A DNA stretch of 64,000 bases from Reichenbachiella versicolor (GCF_003171675.1 NZ_QFZQ01000004.1:124001-188000), one strand, 5' to 3'. Shown: positions 42,641 to 52,359, numbered from the stretch's first letter. Translations and numbers: made by a program. The notes: generated from the letters alone by a model not told the origin.

Positions 42641-44050
42641 TCATAAATAATTGATGGCAAATTCGATAAACTTCTCTTTCCAATGTGTAAATGGTGGATA
42701 AAAAGGGAAGGCATTAGTTAGCCCTATGCGCTGCTTGAGTACCGACTTTTGATTACTGAAATCTAAGAATCCATAATAACCATGTGATTTACCTATACCA
42801 CTGTTATTTACTCCTCCAAAAGGTAAGTTATGCTGTGAATACTGCAATACTACATCATTCATTACCAATGATCCGGAAGATGTTTCTTGACTTATTTTGT
42901 TTTGAGTGTTTTTGTTTTGACTGAAAAGATAAAGAGACAGAGGCTTAGGGTTCATATTGATGTGATTTATTACTTCGGATATTTCGTTGTAAGATTTTAT
43001 TGGAAGAACAGGACCAAAAATTTCCTTTGTCCATACTTCAGAGGATTCTTTTACATTGGATAATAATGTAGGAGCAATGTAGTTGTCGTTCACCTGGTAG
43101 TCTCCCCCAAACTCAACTTTAGCACCATCTTTTTTAGCTTGTTCCAGCATGTCTATAATTCTAGACGTGTGCTTTTCATGAATAAGTCGAGAATAATTCT
43201 GGGTTTTATTGAACCCTTCATTCTTGTGGTCAAAAAGGATTTGAACTTGATGTTTTAAAGCATCTATTAATACATTTTCTTTGCTTTCATGCACAAAAAT
43301 ATAATCTGGAGATAGGCATGTTTGACTACAATTAACGAATCTTCCCCAAACAATCTTTCTAGCTGAATCTTCAATGTTGGCACTATCATCAACGATGACG
43401 GGAGATTTACCTCCTAGTTCCAGAGTAACTGAAGTTAAGTGTTTAGCAGCGGCAGTCATTACAACTTTACCTATTTCAGTACTTCCTGTAAAGAATATAT
43501 GGTTAAAGGGAAGTTGGAGTAATTCTTGAGTCTCTTCAACAGCTCCTTGCACTACTGCTACATCTGAATACTCGAATAACTCTTCAATCAGGTTTTGAAT
43601 GACCATTGAGGTAGCTGGAGAATGTTCACTAGGTTTTATGATGATGGTGTTGCCAGCCGCGATAGCTGTTATCAATGGAATCATTACAAGGTTGAATGGG
43701 AAGTTCCATGGTGCTATTATTAAACATACTCCTTTAGGTTCTGGTAGTATATAAGATTGGGTACCTATAAATGAAAGCCCTGAAGGAACAGCTTTAGGTT
43801 TTGCCCATTTTCTGAGGTTTTTAATAGTGTTATTGATTTCTGAAGTTACTGGAAAGACTTCGAATATGTCAGTATCCTGTTTTGATCTTCTTAGATCAGA
43901 AAATAGTGCTTCATGGATAAGAGTTCTATTGTTTAATATCCATTTTTTTATGCTTATTATTTTATCCAATCTATGTTGAATACTCTTAGAGCGCATTTCA
44001 AGGGCTCTGCCGAGTTGCGCTTTAAAGATTTGTTGGATTGAGGTTTCCAT
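42641..44050 (-). CDS. Aldehyde dehydrogenase, class 3-like
   Basis: 469 residues. It oxidises aldehydes to acids with NAD(P). Visible features are IIAPWNFPFNLVMIPLITAI (cofactor-site start), IIIKPSEHSPATS, FTGSTEIGKVVMTAAAKHL, the catalytic-base Glu in TLELGGKSPVIVD, and the nucleophile Cys in NCSQTCLSPDY. EIFGPVLPI and the C-terminal PPFTHWKEKFIEFAINYL, a hydrophobic tail as in fatty-aldehyde (class 3) enzymes, suggest membrane association and long-chain aldehydes. That substrate is inference. It stands alone. Confidence 0.93.
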   Translation of the reverse strand: METSIQQIFKAQLGRALEMRSKSIQHRLDKIISIKKWILNNRTLIHEALFSDLRRSKQDTDIFEVFPVTSEINNTIKNLRKWAKPKAVPSGLSFIGTQSYILPEPKGVCLIIAPWNFPFNLVMIPLITAIAAGNTIIIKPSEHSPATSMVIQNLIEELFEYSDVAVVQGAVEETQELLQLPFNHIFFTGSTEIGKVVMTAAAKHLTSVTLELGGKSPVIVDDSANIEDSARKIVWGRFVNCSQTCLSPDYIFVHESKENVLIDALKHQVQILFDHKNEGFNKTQNYSRLIHEKHTSRIIDMLEQAKKDGAKVEFGGDYQVNDNYIAPTLLSNVKESSEVWTKEIFGPVLPIKSYNEISEVINHINMNPKPLSLYLFSQNKNTQNKISQETSSGSLVMNDVVLQYSQHNLPFGGVNNSGIGKSHGYYGFLDFSNQKSVLKQRIGLTNAFPFYPPFTHWKEKFIEFAINYL

Positions 44051-44154
44051 GTATCGCTAAAATCATTGTTGGTATCACAATATAATCATTCAATAAAAAT
44101 TCAAAGTTTGAAGGTCATTTTGGCATTCACTTATTGTGATTAAAATCTGATTCT

Positions 44155-44325
44155 AAATAATTAACATTAAGTTAATATGAGCGTAGTTTATGTTAACAAG
44201 GTTATTTAATCGTTAAGTAAGGGATTTACTTAAAGTATCAATTAAGTGGGTTTAGGTAGATAAAGGTGTTGCAATTTATTACTATTGCAATTATATTAGT
44301 TAACATAAAATTAACATTAAGAAAA
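44155..44325 (+). promoter_or_regulatory. Repeated TTAACATTAAG elements upstream of the transglutaminase-like gene
   Basis: TTAACATTAAG occurs at 44161-44171 and again at 44311-44321. The first copy is part of an inverted repeat ATTAAC-5-GTTAAT, and related GTTAACA elements lie between (about 44191 and 44300). This could be a binding array for one regulator. Confidence 0.35.
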
Positions 44326-44337
44326 TAAATTAGAAAT

Positions 44338-45111
44338 ATGATCAAGTCGATCTTCAACATATGGCTCATAATGGCAATGGTAGTATTTACTATCACTAGT
44401 GTTGTGGCAAGTGGAGGAGATAGTTTTGAAAGGTTTTTTGAACGAAACTTAAAACAGTCCCGTCCAGAAATCTTTACTACAGCCAGTACAGATTTTGCTG
44501 AATTAATAGAAAAGCTTGAGGAGAAGAGGTTGAAAGTGAAGTCTGATGAATCTTTCCTAAAGTATGTGTTTTATGCAGTTCATAGAAAGTATCTCGGAGA
44601 ATATAAGCAGTACGTGGCACTTGGGGAGATTTTTGACAAGAGGCGACAGTATGATTGTGTCACAGGTACTGCTCTGTATGCTTTAGTTTTAGATCATTTC
44701 GGGTTTTTGTATGAGATAAGAGAAACAGACTACCATGTGTATTTACTAGCATATGCCGAGGGTAAAAAATATATGCTAGAAAGTACTGATGCTCTGTATG
44801 GTATCACTAAAGATCAAGAAGAAATTCAAGCTCGTCGAAAGATGATTATGGATGATGCGAAAAAAATCAATGCAGAATTAGCTATGTCTGGTGTAGGGTC
44901 GGACGAACAGTACATCTCTGAGCTTATTGATAATAAAGTGACACTAAAAGAGCTCTCAGGTCTACATTATTACAATTTAGCATTGGCTGAGCTGAACAAT
45001 CAAAATTTCTCTCAGGCTTTTACATTAGTGACAAAGGCTTATCACTTGTATCCATCTGAGAGAATAAAACAAACAGCTTCATTAGTTTTTGCACTTGCCT
45101 TTGAGGACTAG
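44338..45111 (+). CDS. Exported transglutaminase-like protein
   Basis: 257 residues with an N-terminal signal peptide or anchor (IWLIMAMVVFTITSVVAS). The middle has a transglutaminase/cysteine-protease arrangement: Cys107 in YDCVTGTALYALVLDHFGF, His133 in ETDYHVYLLAYAEG, and an acidic partner in MLESTDALYG. The C-terminus (ELSGLHYYNLALAELNNQNF onward) is TPR-like. It may act on peptides or glycopeptides in the periplasm. The stop overlaps the end of the convergent SNF2 gene by 4 bases. No substrate can be named. Confidence 0.72.
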   Translation: MIKSIFNIWLIMAMVVFTITSVVASGGDSFERFFERNLKQSRPEIFTTASTDFAELIEKLEEKRLKVKSDESFLKYVFYAVHRKYLGEYKQYVALGEIFDKRRQYDCVTGTALYALVLDHFGFLYEIRETDYHVYLLAYAEGKKYMLESTDALYGITKDQEEIQARRKMIMDDAKKINAELAMSGVGSDEQYISELIDNKVTLKELSGLHYYNLALAELNNQNFSQAFTLVTKAYHLYPSERIKQTASLVFALAFED

Positions 45112-48041
45112 TCTAATAAGCCAACTAAATCCTCTTTTGACAAAGACTTAACAAAGCTTTCTTCAGTCGTGATCAGATCAGAAGCTAGTTTTTGTTTACT
45201 CTGTTGAAGTTTCATAATCTTTTCCTCTACGGAGTTCTTAGTAATGAATCTGTAAGTGAAGACTTTGTTTTTCTGCCCGATACGATGTGCTCGATCAATG
45301 GCTTGTGCTTCGATAGCAGGGTTCCACCAAGGATCTAATAAAAAGACATACTCAGCTTGAGTTAAGTTAAGCCCTAGTCCTCCTGCCTTGAGAGAGATCA
45401 AGAATACCTTGATCTCTTCTTTTTCTTGGAACTCTCTTACAGCTGCTTCTCTATCTTTAGTACTGCCGTCCAAATACGCAAACTTTATTCCTTGCTCATT
45501 TAAGTATTTGCTTACTATTCCAAGGTGTTTTACAAATTGTGAGAAAACTAGTACTTTATGCTCTTTATTCACCGCATTATTAATCATAAAGCTAATGTCC
45601 TCCAGCTTTCCAGAATCACCATTATAACTTTCATCCGCCAATTGAGGATGATTCGCGATTTGCCTAAGTTTAGTTAAGCCTTGAAGAATCATGAATTGAG
45701 ATTTGCCAAGACTTCCACCTCCATCGATTTCTTCCATGATTCTATCACGATAAGCTGATTTTACTTTATCGTAAGCTTCTTCTTGAGCATCTGACATAGT
45801 ACAATAACGCACATTTTCCACTTTTTCAGGAAGGTCTGTAGCTACTTGGGACTTGTGTCTTCGTAATAAGAAAGGTTTTATGATTGTGTACAGCTTTTTG
45901 GTTTGCCCTTCATCATTTTTCTTTTCTATTGGAAGCTGAAAATGCTTCTTGAAATAACTTTTAGCTCCTAAAAGTCCAGGGTTAACAAAGCTCATTTGAG
46001 TCCAGAGATCCAGCGTAGTATTTTCGATTGGAGTACCTGTTAATATGAGTTTGTTTGTAGAGTTAAGATCATTTACACATTTTGAGATGTTAGACTCAGG
46101 ATTTTTAATGACTTGAGATTCATCTAAAATGATATAATTAAAATGGAACTGAGCTAAGTAGTCAATATCCTGTCTTATTATTCCATAGGAAGTGATGATT
46201 ATATCATAGTTGCTGAATTGCGTAATGTCTTTATTTCTTTTAACTCCTGTGTAATTGTGGATTTTGAGGTTAGGAGTAAATTTCTCCGCTTCCTTTTCCC
46301 AGTTGTAGATCAAAGAAGTAGGCATTATCAATAAACTTGTACCAGCATTTTCTTCATCATGGGTGGATTGTAATAGTGCAAGAGTTTGTACGGTCTTACC
46401 AAGTCCCATATCATCTGCTAAGCATCCGCCAAGTCTATAAGAGTGTAAAAACTTCATCCAGTTAAAACCTGCTTTCTGATATGCTCTAAGTTCACCCTTG
46501 AATGCTGGTGAAATAGGGAAGTCTTCGATTTCTTCAAATTCGCTAAGTCTTGCCAATTTAGCTCCCAATTCAAGCTTTGCCAGATTTGACTCTTGAAGCT
46601 CTTTAACAAGAGATATATGGTGCTTCTGAAGTTTGATTTGCTCTTCATCTCCTTCATCAGAAAATGCCATTAACTCTGAGTATTGAGTAAACCAGGCATC
46701 AGGAATGACGGCTATTTCTCCATTTGGTAACTCTATCTCTTTTTTATTCTTAAGAATGTAGTTTCGAATTAGTTTAAAAGGGATTTCAAAATCTCCAAAC
46801 TTCACAATAGCGTGAATATCAAACCAATCAATATTTTCTCTTATTTCTAGATTTAACTCAGATGTCCCTAAGAAGTACTTTTTCTCTCCTGATCCGTTTT
46901 GTTGCAGTTCTATCCCAGCACCTTTAAGAAACCCTTGATTCAATCGCATCCATTCAAACGCCTCACCCATTGGTACTGTTACTTGAGTAGGGCGAAGTCC
47001 TAACCCACTTTCTTTTAGTAAGTGAAGCGTTTTTTCTTCTTTTTCAAGATCTCTTGTAATTCTACGAAAAGTGTAATGATCACCATCTTGATCTACATGA
47101 ACACTTACTCCTTTGCTTTTATCACCATTAAAGGTGTGTTCTCCGTATTGAAATTTTAGCTCAAATAGAATTTTACTGTCTTCTTGTTCGGCTACCGCTG
47201 TGACATTGTCCTCTCCAAATAGTGATAACGATTGATTGGATGCTAATTCTGAAAAGTATAGAACTGGTGAAACAATCATTTTCTCTGTAGTGATATCAAA
47301 CCCTTTGGCATATACGTCGAAGCTAGCTACTAACGGTGCTACGAACTTACGATAGTAGTTGTCTTCGATATTCTTAGGAATTGCAATGAATTTCTTGTTG
47401 AGAAATGGTTTGAGTTTATTGGCATCTACTTTTTTAGCAAAGCTGTATAGCTTCCTTTCGATCACTAAATACGCTGGGGAATTGCACAATATATACGCAC
47501 CTTTGTTTAGAAACTCTACTTTCTGATCATCGTATTTGATGGTAGGGAAGTAATGCGTATTATCTTCGTTTTTTCTGAAATGAAAAAGTACGGTTGCCTT
47601 TTCATTGAGGACTTCAATTTCTTTCCAAGCAGGTTCTCCATCATTCCCCATTTCGAATAGACGTTTTCCATGTAAAAGGGGCATAATGATCTCTCGCCTG
47701 CGTTCTACATATTCACGCATTTGTTTTTGGATACGCTCATCGCCAGTTTTCTTATCAAAAATTTTGAGGAAGTAGTCGTCAGGTTTTACCTTTTTCTTTT
47801 CAAATTTCTTTACTACTACATCTGGCTGCATGGAGTCCATAGTCTTGATAAGCTCGTAGTCCTTTTCATCCAATCCAGATGAGAATTCTTCCGCATTGGC
47901 AGAAGAAATGTTTTGATGAGAGAAGGTTAGATTCCCTTGCTCATTCAACTGTATAACAAAAGACTCGAATAAATACCCTAGGTAAGGATGTTCGAACAAG
48001 GTGTAAATCAGTTGGAAAGGAATGTTAGGAGATACCTTCAT
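45108..48041 (-). CDS. SNF2-family DNA translocase/helicase
   Basis: 977 residues. The N-terminal 500 residues are variable, as in bacterial SNF2 proteins. The helicase core starts at RAYQKAGFNWMKFL (Q-motif region). Walker A is in CLADDMGLGKTVQTLALL (about 543) and the Walker B box reads DESQ in YIILDESQVIKN (about 640). TGTPIEN is motif III. The second RecA domain has VFSQFVKHLGIVSKYL, LISLKAGGLGLNLTQA and the arginine-finger stretch RAHRIGQ (about 917). It uses ATP to move along double-stranded DNA or displace proteins. The gene stands alone and may be a housekeeping copy; no restriction or defence genes adjoin it. Confidence 0.93.
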   Translation of the reverse strand: MKVSPNIPFQLIYTLFEHPYLGYLFESFVIQLNEQGNLTFSHQNISSANAEEFSSGLDEKDYELIKTMDSMQPDVVVKKFEKKKVKPDDYFLKIFDKKTGDERIQKQMREYVERRREIIMPLLHGKRLFEMGNDGEPAWKEIEVLNEKATVLFHFRKNEDNTHYFPTIKYDDQKVEFLNKGAYILCNSPAYLVIERKLYSFAKKVDANKLKPFLNKKFIAIPKNIEDNYYRKFVAPLVASFDVYAKGFDITTEKMIVSPVLYFSELASNQSLSLFGEDNVTAVAEQEDSKILFELKFQYGEHTFNGDKSKGVSVHVDQDGDHYTFRRITRDLEKEEKTLHLLKESGLGLRPTQVTVPMGEAFEWMRLNQGFLKGAGIELQQNGSGEKKYFLGTSELNLEIRENIDWFDIHAIVKFGDFEIPFKLIRNYILKNKKEIELPNGEIAVIPDAWFTQYSELMAFSDEGDEEQIKLQKHHISLVKELQESNLAKLELGAKLARLSEFEEIEDFPISPAFKGELRAYQKAGFNWMKFLHSYRLGGCLADDMGLGKTVQTLALLQSTHDEENAGTSLLIMPTSLIYNWEKEAEKFTPNLKIHNYTGVKRNKDITQFSNYDIIITSYGIIRQDIDYLAQFHFNYIILDESQVIKNPESNISKCVNDLNSTNKLILTGTPIENTTLDLWTQMSFVNPGLLGAKSYFKKHFQLPIEKKNDEGQTKKLYTIIKPFLLRRHKSQVATDLPEKVENVRYCTMSDAQEEAYDKVKSAYRDRIMEEIDGGGSLGKSQFMILQGLTKLRQIANHPQLADESYNGDSGKLEDISFMINNAVNKEHKVLVFSQFVKHLGIVSKYLNEQGIKFAYLDGSTKDREAAVREFQEKEEIKVFLISLKAGGLGLNLTQAEYVFLLDPWWNPAIEAQAIDRAHRIGQKNKVFTYRFITKNSVEEKIMKLQQSKQKLASDLITTEESFVKSLSKEDLVGLLD

Positions 48042-48312
48042 GTAAACTCAATCAAAAAATGAAAAATGTAAAAAATTGCTATCCAATAAATCTTGCAAGT
48101 TATGGTATCATGATCTTATTGCGAAGATTAAAGACTGAAAAAACAACCCACAGTCAAGATTTGTAGCTAATTTTCAAAAATGAAGTTTCCCGACTCAAGA
48201 GGAGGGATGGCTTAGTGATTTTATTGAAGTCGATTCAATGTGCAGGCAATAATACCAATATGGAGATATTGTCCTGTGATTAAAAATGCACTCAAAGCAT
48301 AAAAGATAGTAT

Positions 48313-50718
48313 ATGAAGTTTAGTCAAATTGATCAGATAACTACGGGTGATTTTCAGCAAGTATCCTCAGATGTTGAAATTCGAGATTTAGTTACAGATA
48401 CTCGCAATATCGCGGTAGGACAAGGAGTTGTTTTTTTTGCCATAGAAGGAAAGAATCACGATGGTCATCAATTTGTAAGCGATGCTTATACAAGCGGCGC
48501 AAGATGCTTTGTAGTCGAAAAACCAGTTAAACTTCCCGAAGATGCTAGTGTTTTTATAGTTAATCAGTCTTTGGATGCTTTACAAGACCTCGCGAAAGCC
48601 CACAGAGCACAGTTTAATTATCCAGTCGTTGCTGTAACAGGAAGCAATGGTAAGACTATTGTAAAGGAGTGGCTGGCTCAGATGTTGGATTACAAATATA
48701 GTATTGTCAAAAGTCCAAAGAGTTATAACTCTCAGCTCGGAGTTCCACTTTCAGTTTGGCAAATGTCAGGGCATCATAATGTAGCAATATTCGAAGCGGG
48801 AATATCTAGGAAGGGAGAGATGGGTAAGTTAGAGTCAATCATTAAACCTTCAGTTGGGATATTTACAAATATTGGAGAAGCGCATAATGCAGGGTTCGAT
48901 TCACATCTAGAGAAGGCGAGAGAAAAAGCTCAGTTATTTAAAGGAACTAAGAAAATAATCTATTGCGAAGATCATAAAGTTGTCAAGGAGGCATTGACTT
49001 CTTTTTATTCTGCTGATCGATTGGTTGGTTGGTCGATTAGTGAAAATAAAGGTCGAAAATTCAAAGTAAAAATAGGTGAACAGGAACTTGATTTGAGATT
49101 GAAATTTACGGATCATGCCTCGGTAGAAAATTGTGTTCACTGTGCAGTGACATTGCATGTGTTTGGTTTTGGTGTTGAATTAATTCAACAACGGTTGGAT
49201 ACTTTATCGACTGTCAAAATGCGTCTGGAAATGAAGCAAGCAGTCAATCGCTCATATATAATTGATGATACTTACAACAACGATCTTTATGGCTTAGAAA
49301 TCGCAATTTCATTTCTCAACAGCCAGAAGCAAAGAACTAAGAAAACAGTTATCCTATCAGACCTATATCAAACAGGTCTAGATCAGAAAGTCCTTTATAG
49401 AAAAGTTGATAATCTTCTAAAGGCTAACAAAGTGCAAAGGCTGATAGGTGTAGGTGCTGAGATATCAGCTGCACAAGATGCATTTACATTGGAATCAAAT
49501 TTTTATCCAGATACAGAGAGTTTTCTAAGTTCTGACTTGAATATTCATGACGAGATTGTTTTAATCAAGGGGGCTAGAGATTTCAAATTTGAAAGAATAG
49601 TCGATCGGTATGAGTATAAGGTTCATGGTACAGTTTTGGAGGTGAACTTGGAGAAAGTAACGAACAACCTGAACTATTATCGATCGAAGCTCAAAGAAGA
49701 AACCAAAATCATGGTAATGGTTAAGGCTTTCGCTTATGGAGGAGGGAACTTCGAAATAGCCAATCTTCTACAATATCATAAAGTTGATTATTTAGGAGTG
49801 GCTTATACGGATGAGGCGGTAGAACTCAGAAAGAACGGTGTTCATCTACCAATAATGATTATGAACGCCTCTATGGATTCTTTCAGACTGATCAAAGAGT
49901 ATAATCTGGAACCAGAAATTTACAGTTTGGAGCAGTTCTATGATTTTACAGATTATTTTGAAAATGAAGAAGTCGTACCTGCGATTCATATTAAGCTAGA
50001 GACGGGTATGAACAGATTAGGCTTCAAAGAAAACGAGTTGAATATGCTCATAGATCAACTCAAAGTCAATAAGGATATTAAAGTCAAGAGTATATTTAGT
50101 CATTTGGCTGGAAGTGAAGACCCTAGGCATAAAGAGTTTACAGTTAAACAGGTTTCTAGATTTGAGCAAATGAGTCTAAAGGTTATGGATGCTCTTTGGT
50201 ATAAACCAATGCGTCACATAGTTAATTCTGGAGGGATATCTAGATATCCAGAATACCAATTCGATATGGTAAGGCTTGGAATAGGGTTATATGGCTTTGA
50301 TCCTAGTCAATCAGATGATGGGCAAGTCCAACCAATAGGCACTTTAAAGTCTTTTGTTTCTCAGGTAAAGTTAATCCCCGCTGGAGAGTCTATAGGCTAC
50401 GGTAGAGCTGGTTTTGCTCAGTCAGATATGCAGATAGCAGTTGTGCCAATTGGCTACGCTGATGGTTATATTAGGGCGTTTGGAAATGGAAAAGGGCAAA
50501 TGATGATCAATGGAAGCTTAGTCTCAACTGTGGGGAATATTTGTATGGATATGACTATGATAGATGTTACAGATGTCAAGGTAAAATCTGGAGATGAGGT
50601 AATTGTATTTGGAGAAAACCCTACTATTAAAGATCTGTCGGATTGGATAGGTACCATTCCATACGAGATACTAACCAATATTAGTCAGCGAGTAAAGCGG
50701 GTGTATTCATCAGAATAA
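48313..50718 (+). CDS. murF-alr: Bifunctional MurF ligase / alanine racemase
   Basis: 801 residues with two enzymes joined, the usual form in Bacteroidota. Residues 1-430 are UDP-MurNAc-tripeptide:D-Ala-D-Ala ligase, with the ATP loop VAVTGSNGKTIVKEWL, NIGEAHNAGF and DDTYNND. Residues about 440-801 are alanine racemase, with the PLP lysine in VMVKAFAYGGG (about 470) and the opposite catalytic tyrosine in SIGYGRAGF (about 696). The racemase supplies D-Ala for the dipeptide used by the ligase, so fusion links two steps of peptidoglycan precursor synthesis. A 49-residue gene ends immediately beside its stop on the other strand. Confidence 0.97.
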   Translation: MKFSQIDQITTGDFQQVSSDVEIRDLVTDTRNIAVGQGVVFFAIEGKNHDGHQFVSDAYTSGARCFVVEKPVKLPEDASVFIVNQSLDALQDLAKAHRAQFNYPVVAVTGSNGKTIVKEWLAQMLDYKYSIVKSPKSYNSQLGVPLSVWQMSGHHNVAIFEAGISRKGEMGKLESIIKPSVGIFTNIGEAHNAGFDSHLEKAREKAQLFKGTKKIIYCEDHKVVKEALTSFYSADRLVGWSISENKGRKFKVKIGEQELDLRLKFTDHASVENCVHCAVTLHVFGFGVELIQQRLDTLSTVKMRLEMKQAVNRSYIIDDTYNNDLYGLEIAISFLNSQKQRTKKTVILSDLYQTGLDQKVLYRKVDNLLKANKVQRLIGVGAEISAAQDAFTLESNFYPDTESFLSSDLNIHDEIVLIKGARDFKFERIVDRYEYKVHGTVLEVNLEKVTNNLNYYRSKLKEETKIMVMVKAFAYGGGNFEIANLLQYHKVDYLGVAYTDEAVELRKNGVHLPIMIMNASMDSFRLIKEYNLEPEIYSLEQFYDFTDYFENEEVVPAIHIKLETGMNRLGFKENELNMLIDQLKVNKDIKVKSIFSHLAGSEDPRHKEFTVKQVSRFEQMSLKVMDALWYKPMRHIVNSGGISRYPEYQFDMVRLGIGLYGFDPSQSDDGQVQPIGTLKSFVSQVKLIPAGESIGYGRAGFAQSDMQIAVVPIGYADGYIRAFGNGKGQMMINGSLVSTVGNICMDMTMIDVTDVKVKSGDEVIVFGENPTIKDLSDWIGTIPYEILTNISQRVKRVYSSE

Positions 50719-50868
50719 TCAACCGCCACATCCAATCAGCTTTTTAAAATCTATATTAGGAAAGCCTGCATCTTTAGAATCAATATGTGGTTGATTTTCA
50801 GATGCAGACTTTTGGGTATGTTTAGGTTTACTTTTTTCTTTATTTGATTTAGTCGATCGGTCTGCCAT
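50719..50868 (-). CDS. 49-residue protein ending in GCGG
   Basis: A short open frame runs MADRSTKSNKEKSKPKHTQK, then a polar linker, then DAGFPNIDFKKLIGCGG. The N-terminal two thirds are highly charged and disordered-looking; the C-terminal part is compact and ends in Cys-Gly-Gly. The stop codon touches the murF-alr stop directly. Evidence for coding is a clean ATG, full openness and a protein-like C-terminus. A terminal CGG could be a modification or metal site, but I know no family. It is too short for routine gene calling and could be missed. Confidence 0.5.
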   Translation of the reverse strand: MADRSTKSNKEKSKPKHTQKSASENQPHIDSKDAGFPNIDFKKLIGCGG

Positions 50869-50952
50869 ATTTCATAACTTGAAGCATCAATGAGGGTAGG
50901 GAACCTGATTACAGAGGATAAGTTAGTTAAAATAGGCTGTAACTAAAAAATC

Positions 50953-51444
50953 ATGAATTCTGAAATTAAAGATTATTTCCAAGATCACATGCCAGAGAAT
51001 GTATGTTTTGGGTGTGGGGTTAAAAATGACGAAGGTTTACACGTCAAGAGTTTTTGGCAGGGTGAGGAATCAGTAAGTAAATGGATGCCAGAGGAGAAAT
51101 ATCATGGTTGGGCCAATCTGCTTAATGGAGGGATTATAGCGACATTGATTGACTGTCATTGTATGTGTACTGCTATGGCTTATGCATACAAAACAGAAAG
51201 TAGAGGTTTGGGCACATTTCCAGAATATAGATATGCGACAGGTACTATCAATGTAAAGTATTTGGCTCCAACACCTATAGATAAGGAGGTAGTGCTAAAA
51301 GCACTGGTGACAGAGATGAAAGGGAAGAAGGTAGTGCTTAAATGCGATATGTTTTCTGGGGAAACCAAGACTGCTGAAGCTGAAGTTATAGCTATCAAGG
51401 TGTATGATAGCAGTGAAGGGAAAAGCAGTTTATTCAAAGCTTGA
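50953..51444 (+). CDS. PaaI-type thioesterase (hotdog fold)
   Basis: 163 residues, cytoplasmic. NVCFGCGVKNDEGLHVKSFW at the start is typical of this hotdog subgroup. GWANLLNGGIIATLIDCHCMCTA carries the catalytic acid region on the central hotdog helix, and GTINVKYLAPTPIDKEVVLKA is the conserved strand pair. It probably hydrolyses acyl-CoA thioesters; the substrate is unknown. It stands alone upstream of the tRNA genes. Confidence 0.88.
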   Translation: MNSEIKDYFQDHMPENVCFGCGVKNDEGLHVKSFWQGEESVSKWMPEEKYHGWANLLNGGIIATLIDCHCMCTAMAYAYKTESRGLGTFPEYRYATGTINVKYLAPTPIDKEVVLKALVTEMKGKKVVLKCDMFSGETKTAEAEVIAIKVYDSSEGKSSLFKA

Positions 51445-51516
51445 AAATAATTTGAAATTTTTCTCTCAGATTATCAGAGTGTTAATAAAAACTTCGTCAA
51501 ATATTACCTTGAGGTG

Positions 51517-51546
51517 TTGAAAATGTAAAAACGCTTCTTATCTTTG
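51517..51546 (+). promoter_or_regulatory. Promoter of the tRNA-Gly gene
   Basis: TTG (51517-51519), 19 bases, then TATCTTTG (51539-51546) match the Bacteroidota -33/-7 consensus (TTG-N19-TAnnTTTG) exactly. The tRNA begins 47 bases later, after a small leader hairpin (ACCCGT with ACGGGT, 51548-51568). Confidence 0.8.
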
Positions 51547-51593
51547 CACCCGTAATAACCAAACGGGTTGTTAAAACAAGAAATAATGAAAAC

Positions 51594-51666
51594 GCGAAAG
51601 TAGCTCAGCTGGTAGAGCGCCACCTTGCCAAGGTGGAGGTCGCGGGTTCGAACCCCGTCTTTCGCT
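51594..51666 (+). tRNA. tRNA-Gly(GCC)
   Basis: The acceptor arms GCGAAAG and CTTTCGC pair fully. The anticodon stem CCACC/GGTGG holds loop TTGCCAA with anticodon GCC. The T-arm GCGGGTTCGAACCCCGT is normal. CCA is not encoded. Confidence 0.97.
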
Positions 51667-51680
51667 CTAATGAGTGTGAT

Positions 51681-51731
51681 AGTGTATGTGGAGTGAGAAG
51701 GTGCAAAAGCATCGCGCATACACTTTTTTTA
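51681..51731 (+). terminator. Terminator between the two tRNA genes
   Basis: The arms AGTGTATG (51681-51688) and CATACACT (51717-51724) are perfect, with a long loop, followed by TTTTTTTAT. Confidence 0.6.
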
Positions 51732-51767
51732 TGTCTTTTTGACTCTTACACATTCATAACGCCACAC

Positions 51768-51851
51768 ACCGGAGTGGTGGAATTGGTAGACACGTCAGAC
51801 TTAAAATCTGATGGCCTTCGGGCCGTGCGGGTTCAAGTCCCGCCTCTGGTA
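51768..51851 (+). tRNA. tRNA-Leu(TAA)
   Basis: 84 nt with a long variable arm (TGGCCTTCGGGCCGT), as class II tRNAs have. The acceptor arms ACCGGAG and CTCTGGT pair with one G-U. The loop CTTAAAA gives anticodon TAA. CCA is not encoded. Confidence 0.95.
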
Positions 51852-51855
51852 CTCT

Positions 51856-51895
51856 AAGCCCTTGTTCCTTTTGGATTCAAGGGCTTTTTGTTTTT
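51856..51895 (+). terminator. Terminator after tRNA-Leu
   Basis: The arms AGCCCTTG (51857-51864) and CAAGGGCT (51878-51885) have a 13-nt loop, followed by TTTTGTTTTTG. Confidence 0.85.
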
Positions 51896-52050
51896 GTACG
51901 ATCTATGTTTAGACTGATAGGGTTAGAATTGATCAATCTATATTTCTGTATTAAGAGTAAGTTCGTTTAGTTTTAGCATCTCCCATAATTATAATCATAT
52001 AAGTTATATAGCGCCTTCTGATAAGAAAGGAACTATTAGAATTAAGACTT

Positions 52051-52359
52051 ATGATGTCAAAAATTATTAAAGAAACGTGGCAAGAAGCTTCAAGCAAATT
52101 AAGCTTTGAAATAATAATGCCGTATAAAATTGAATCAAATGATTTTGAGGTAGAAGTTTTTGGTTTTTTACCAAATTATGGTTCTGAAAATGGCATGTTA
52201 GTAGAGATTATGTATCCTCCATATTTTGAAATGGATAGAAATATCATTCAGTGGGCCAAAGGCAATGATTGCTTTTATGCTTTCATAAATGCTGATGAAT
52301 ATCTTAAGTATGATAAAAATAAGTTTATGGAAATACTTGAGGATTGGAAAATAGAATGA
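52051..52359 (+). CDS. Small hypothetical protein
   Basis: 102 residues, acidic and soluble, rich in aromatic residues (FEVEVFGFLPNYGSENGML, EIMYPPYFEMDRNIIQWAKG, CFYAFINADEYLKYDKN). There is no signal peptide. The composition resembles small immunity or anti-toxin-like proteins, but no partner toxin is seen and I do not recognise the family. The lower-GC sequence and its position just downstream of two tRNA genes suggest an accessory gene. Confidence 0.55.
   Translation: MMSKIIKETWQEASSKLSFEIIMPYKIESNDFEVEVFGFLPNYGSENGMLVEIMYPPYFEMDRNIIQWAKGNDCFYAFINADEYLKYDKNKFMEILEDWKIE

Noticed and set aside
51504-51857. Two small frames running through the tRNA genes.
   Set aside because: They are translations of tRNA-Gly and tRNA-Leu sequence, a well-known artefact.
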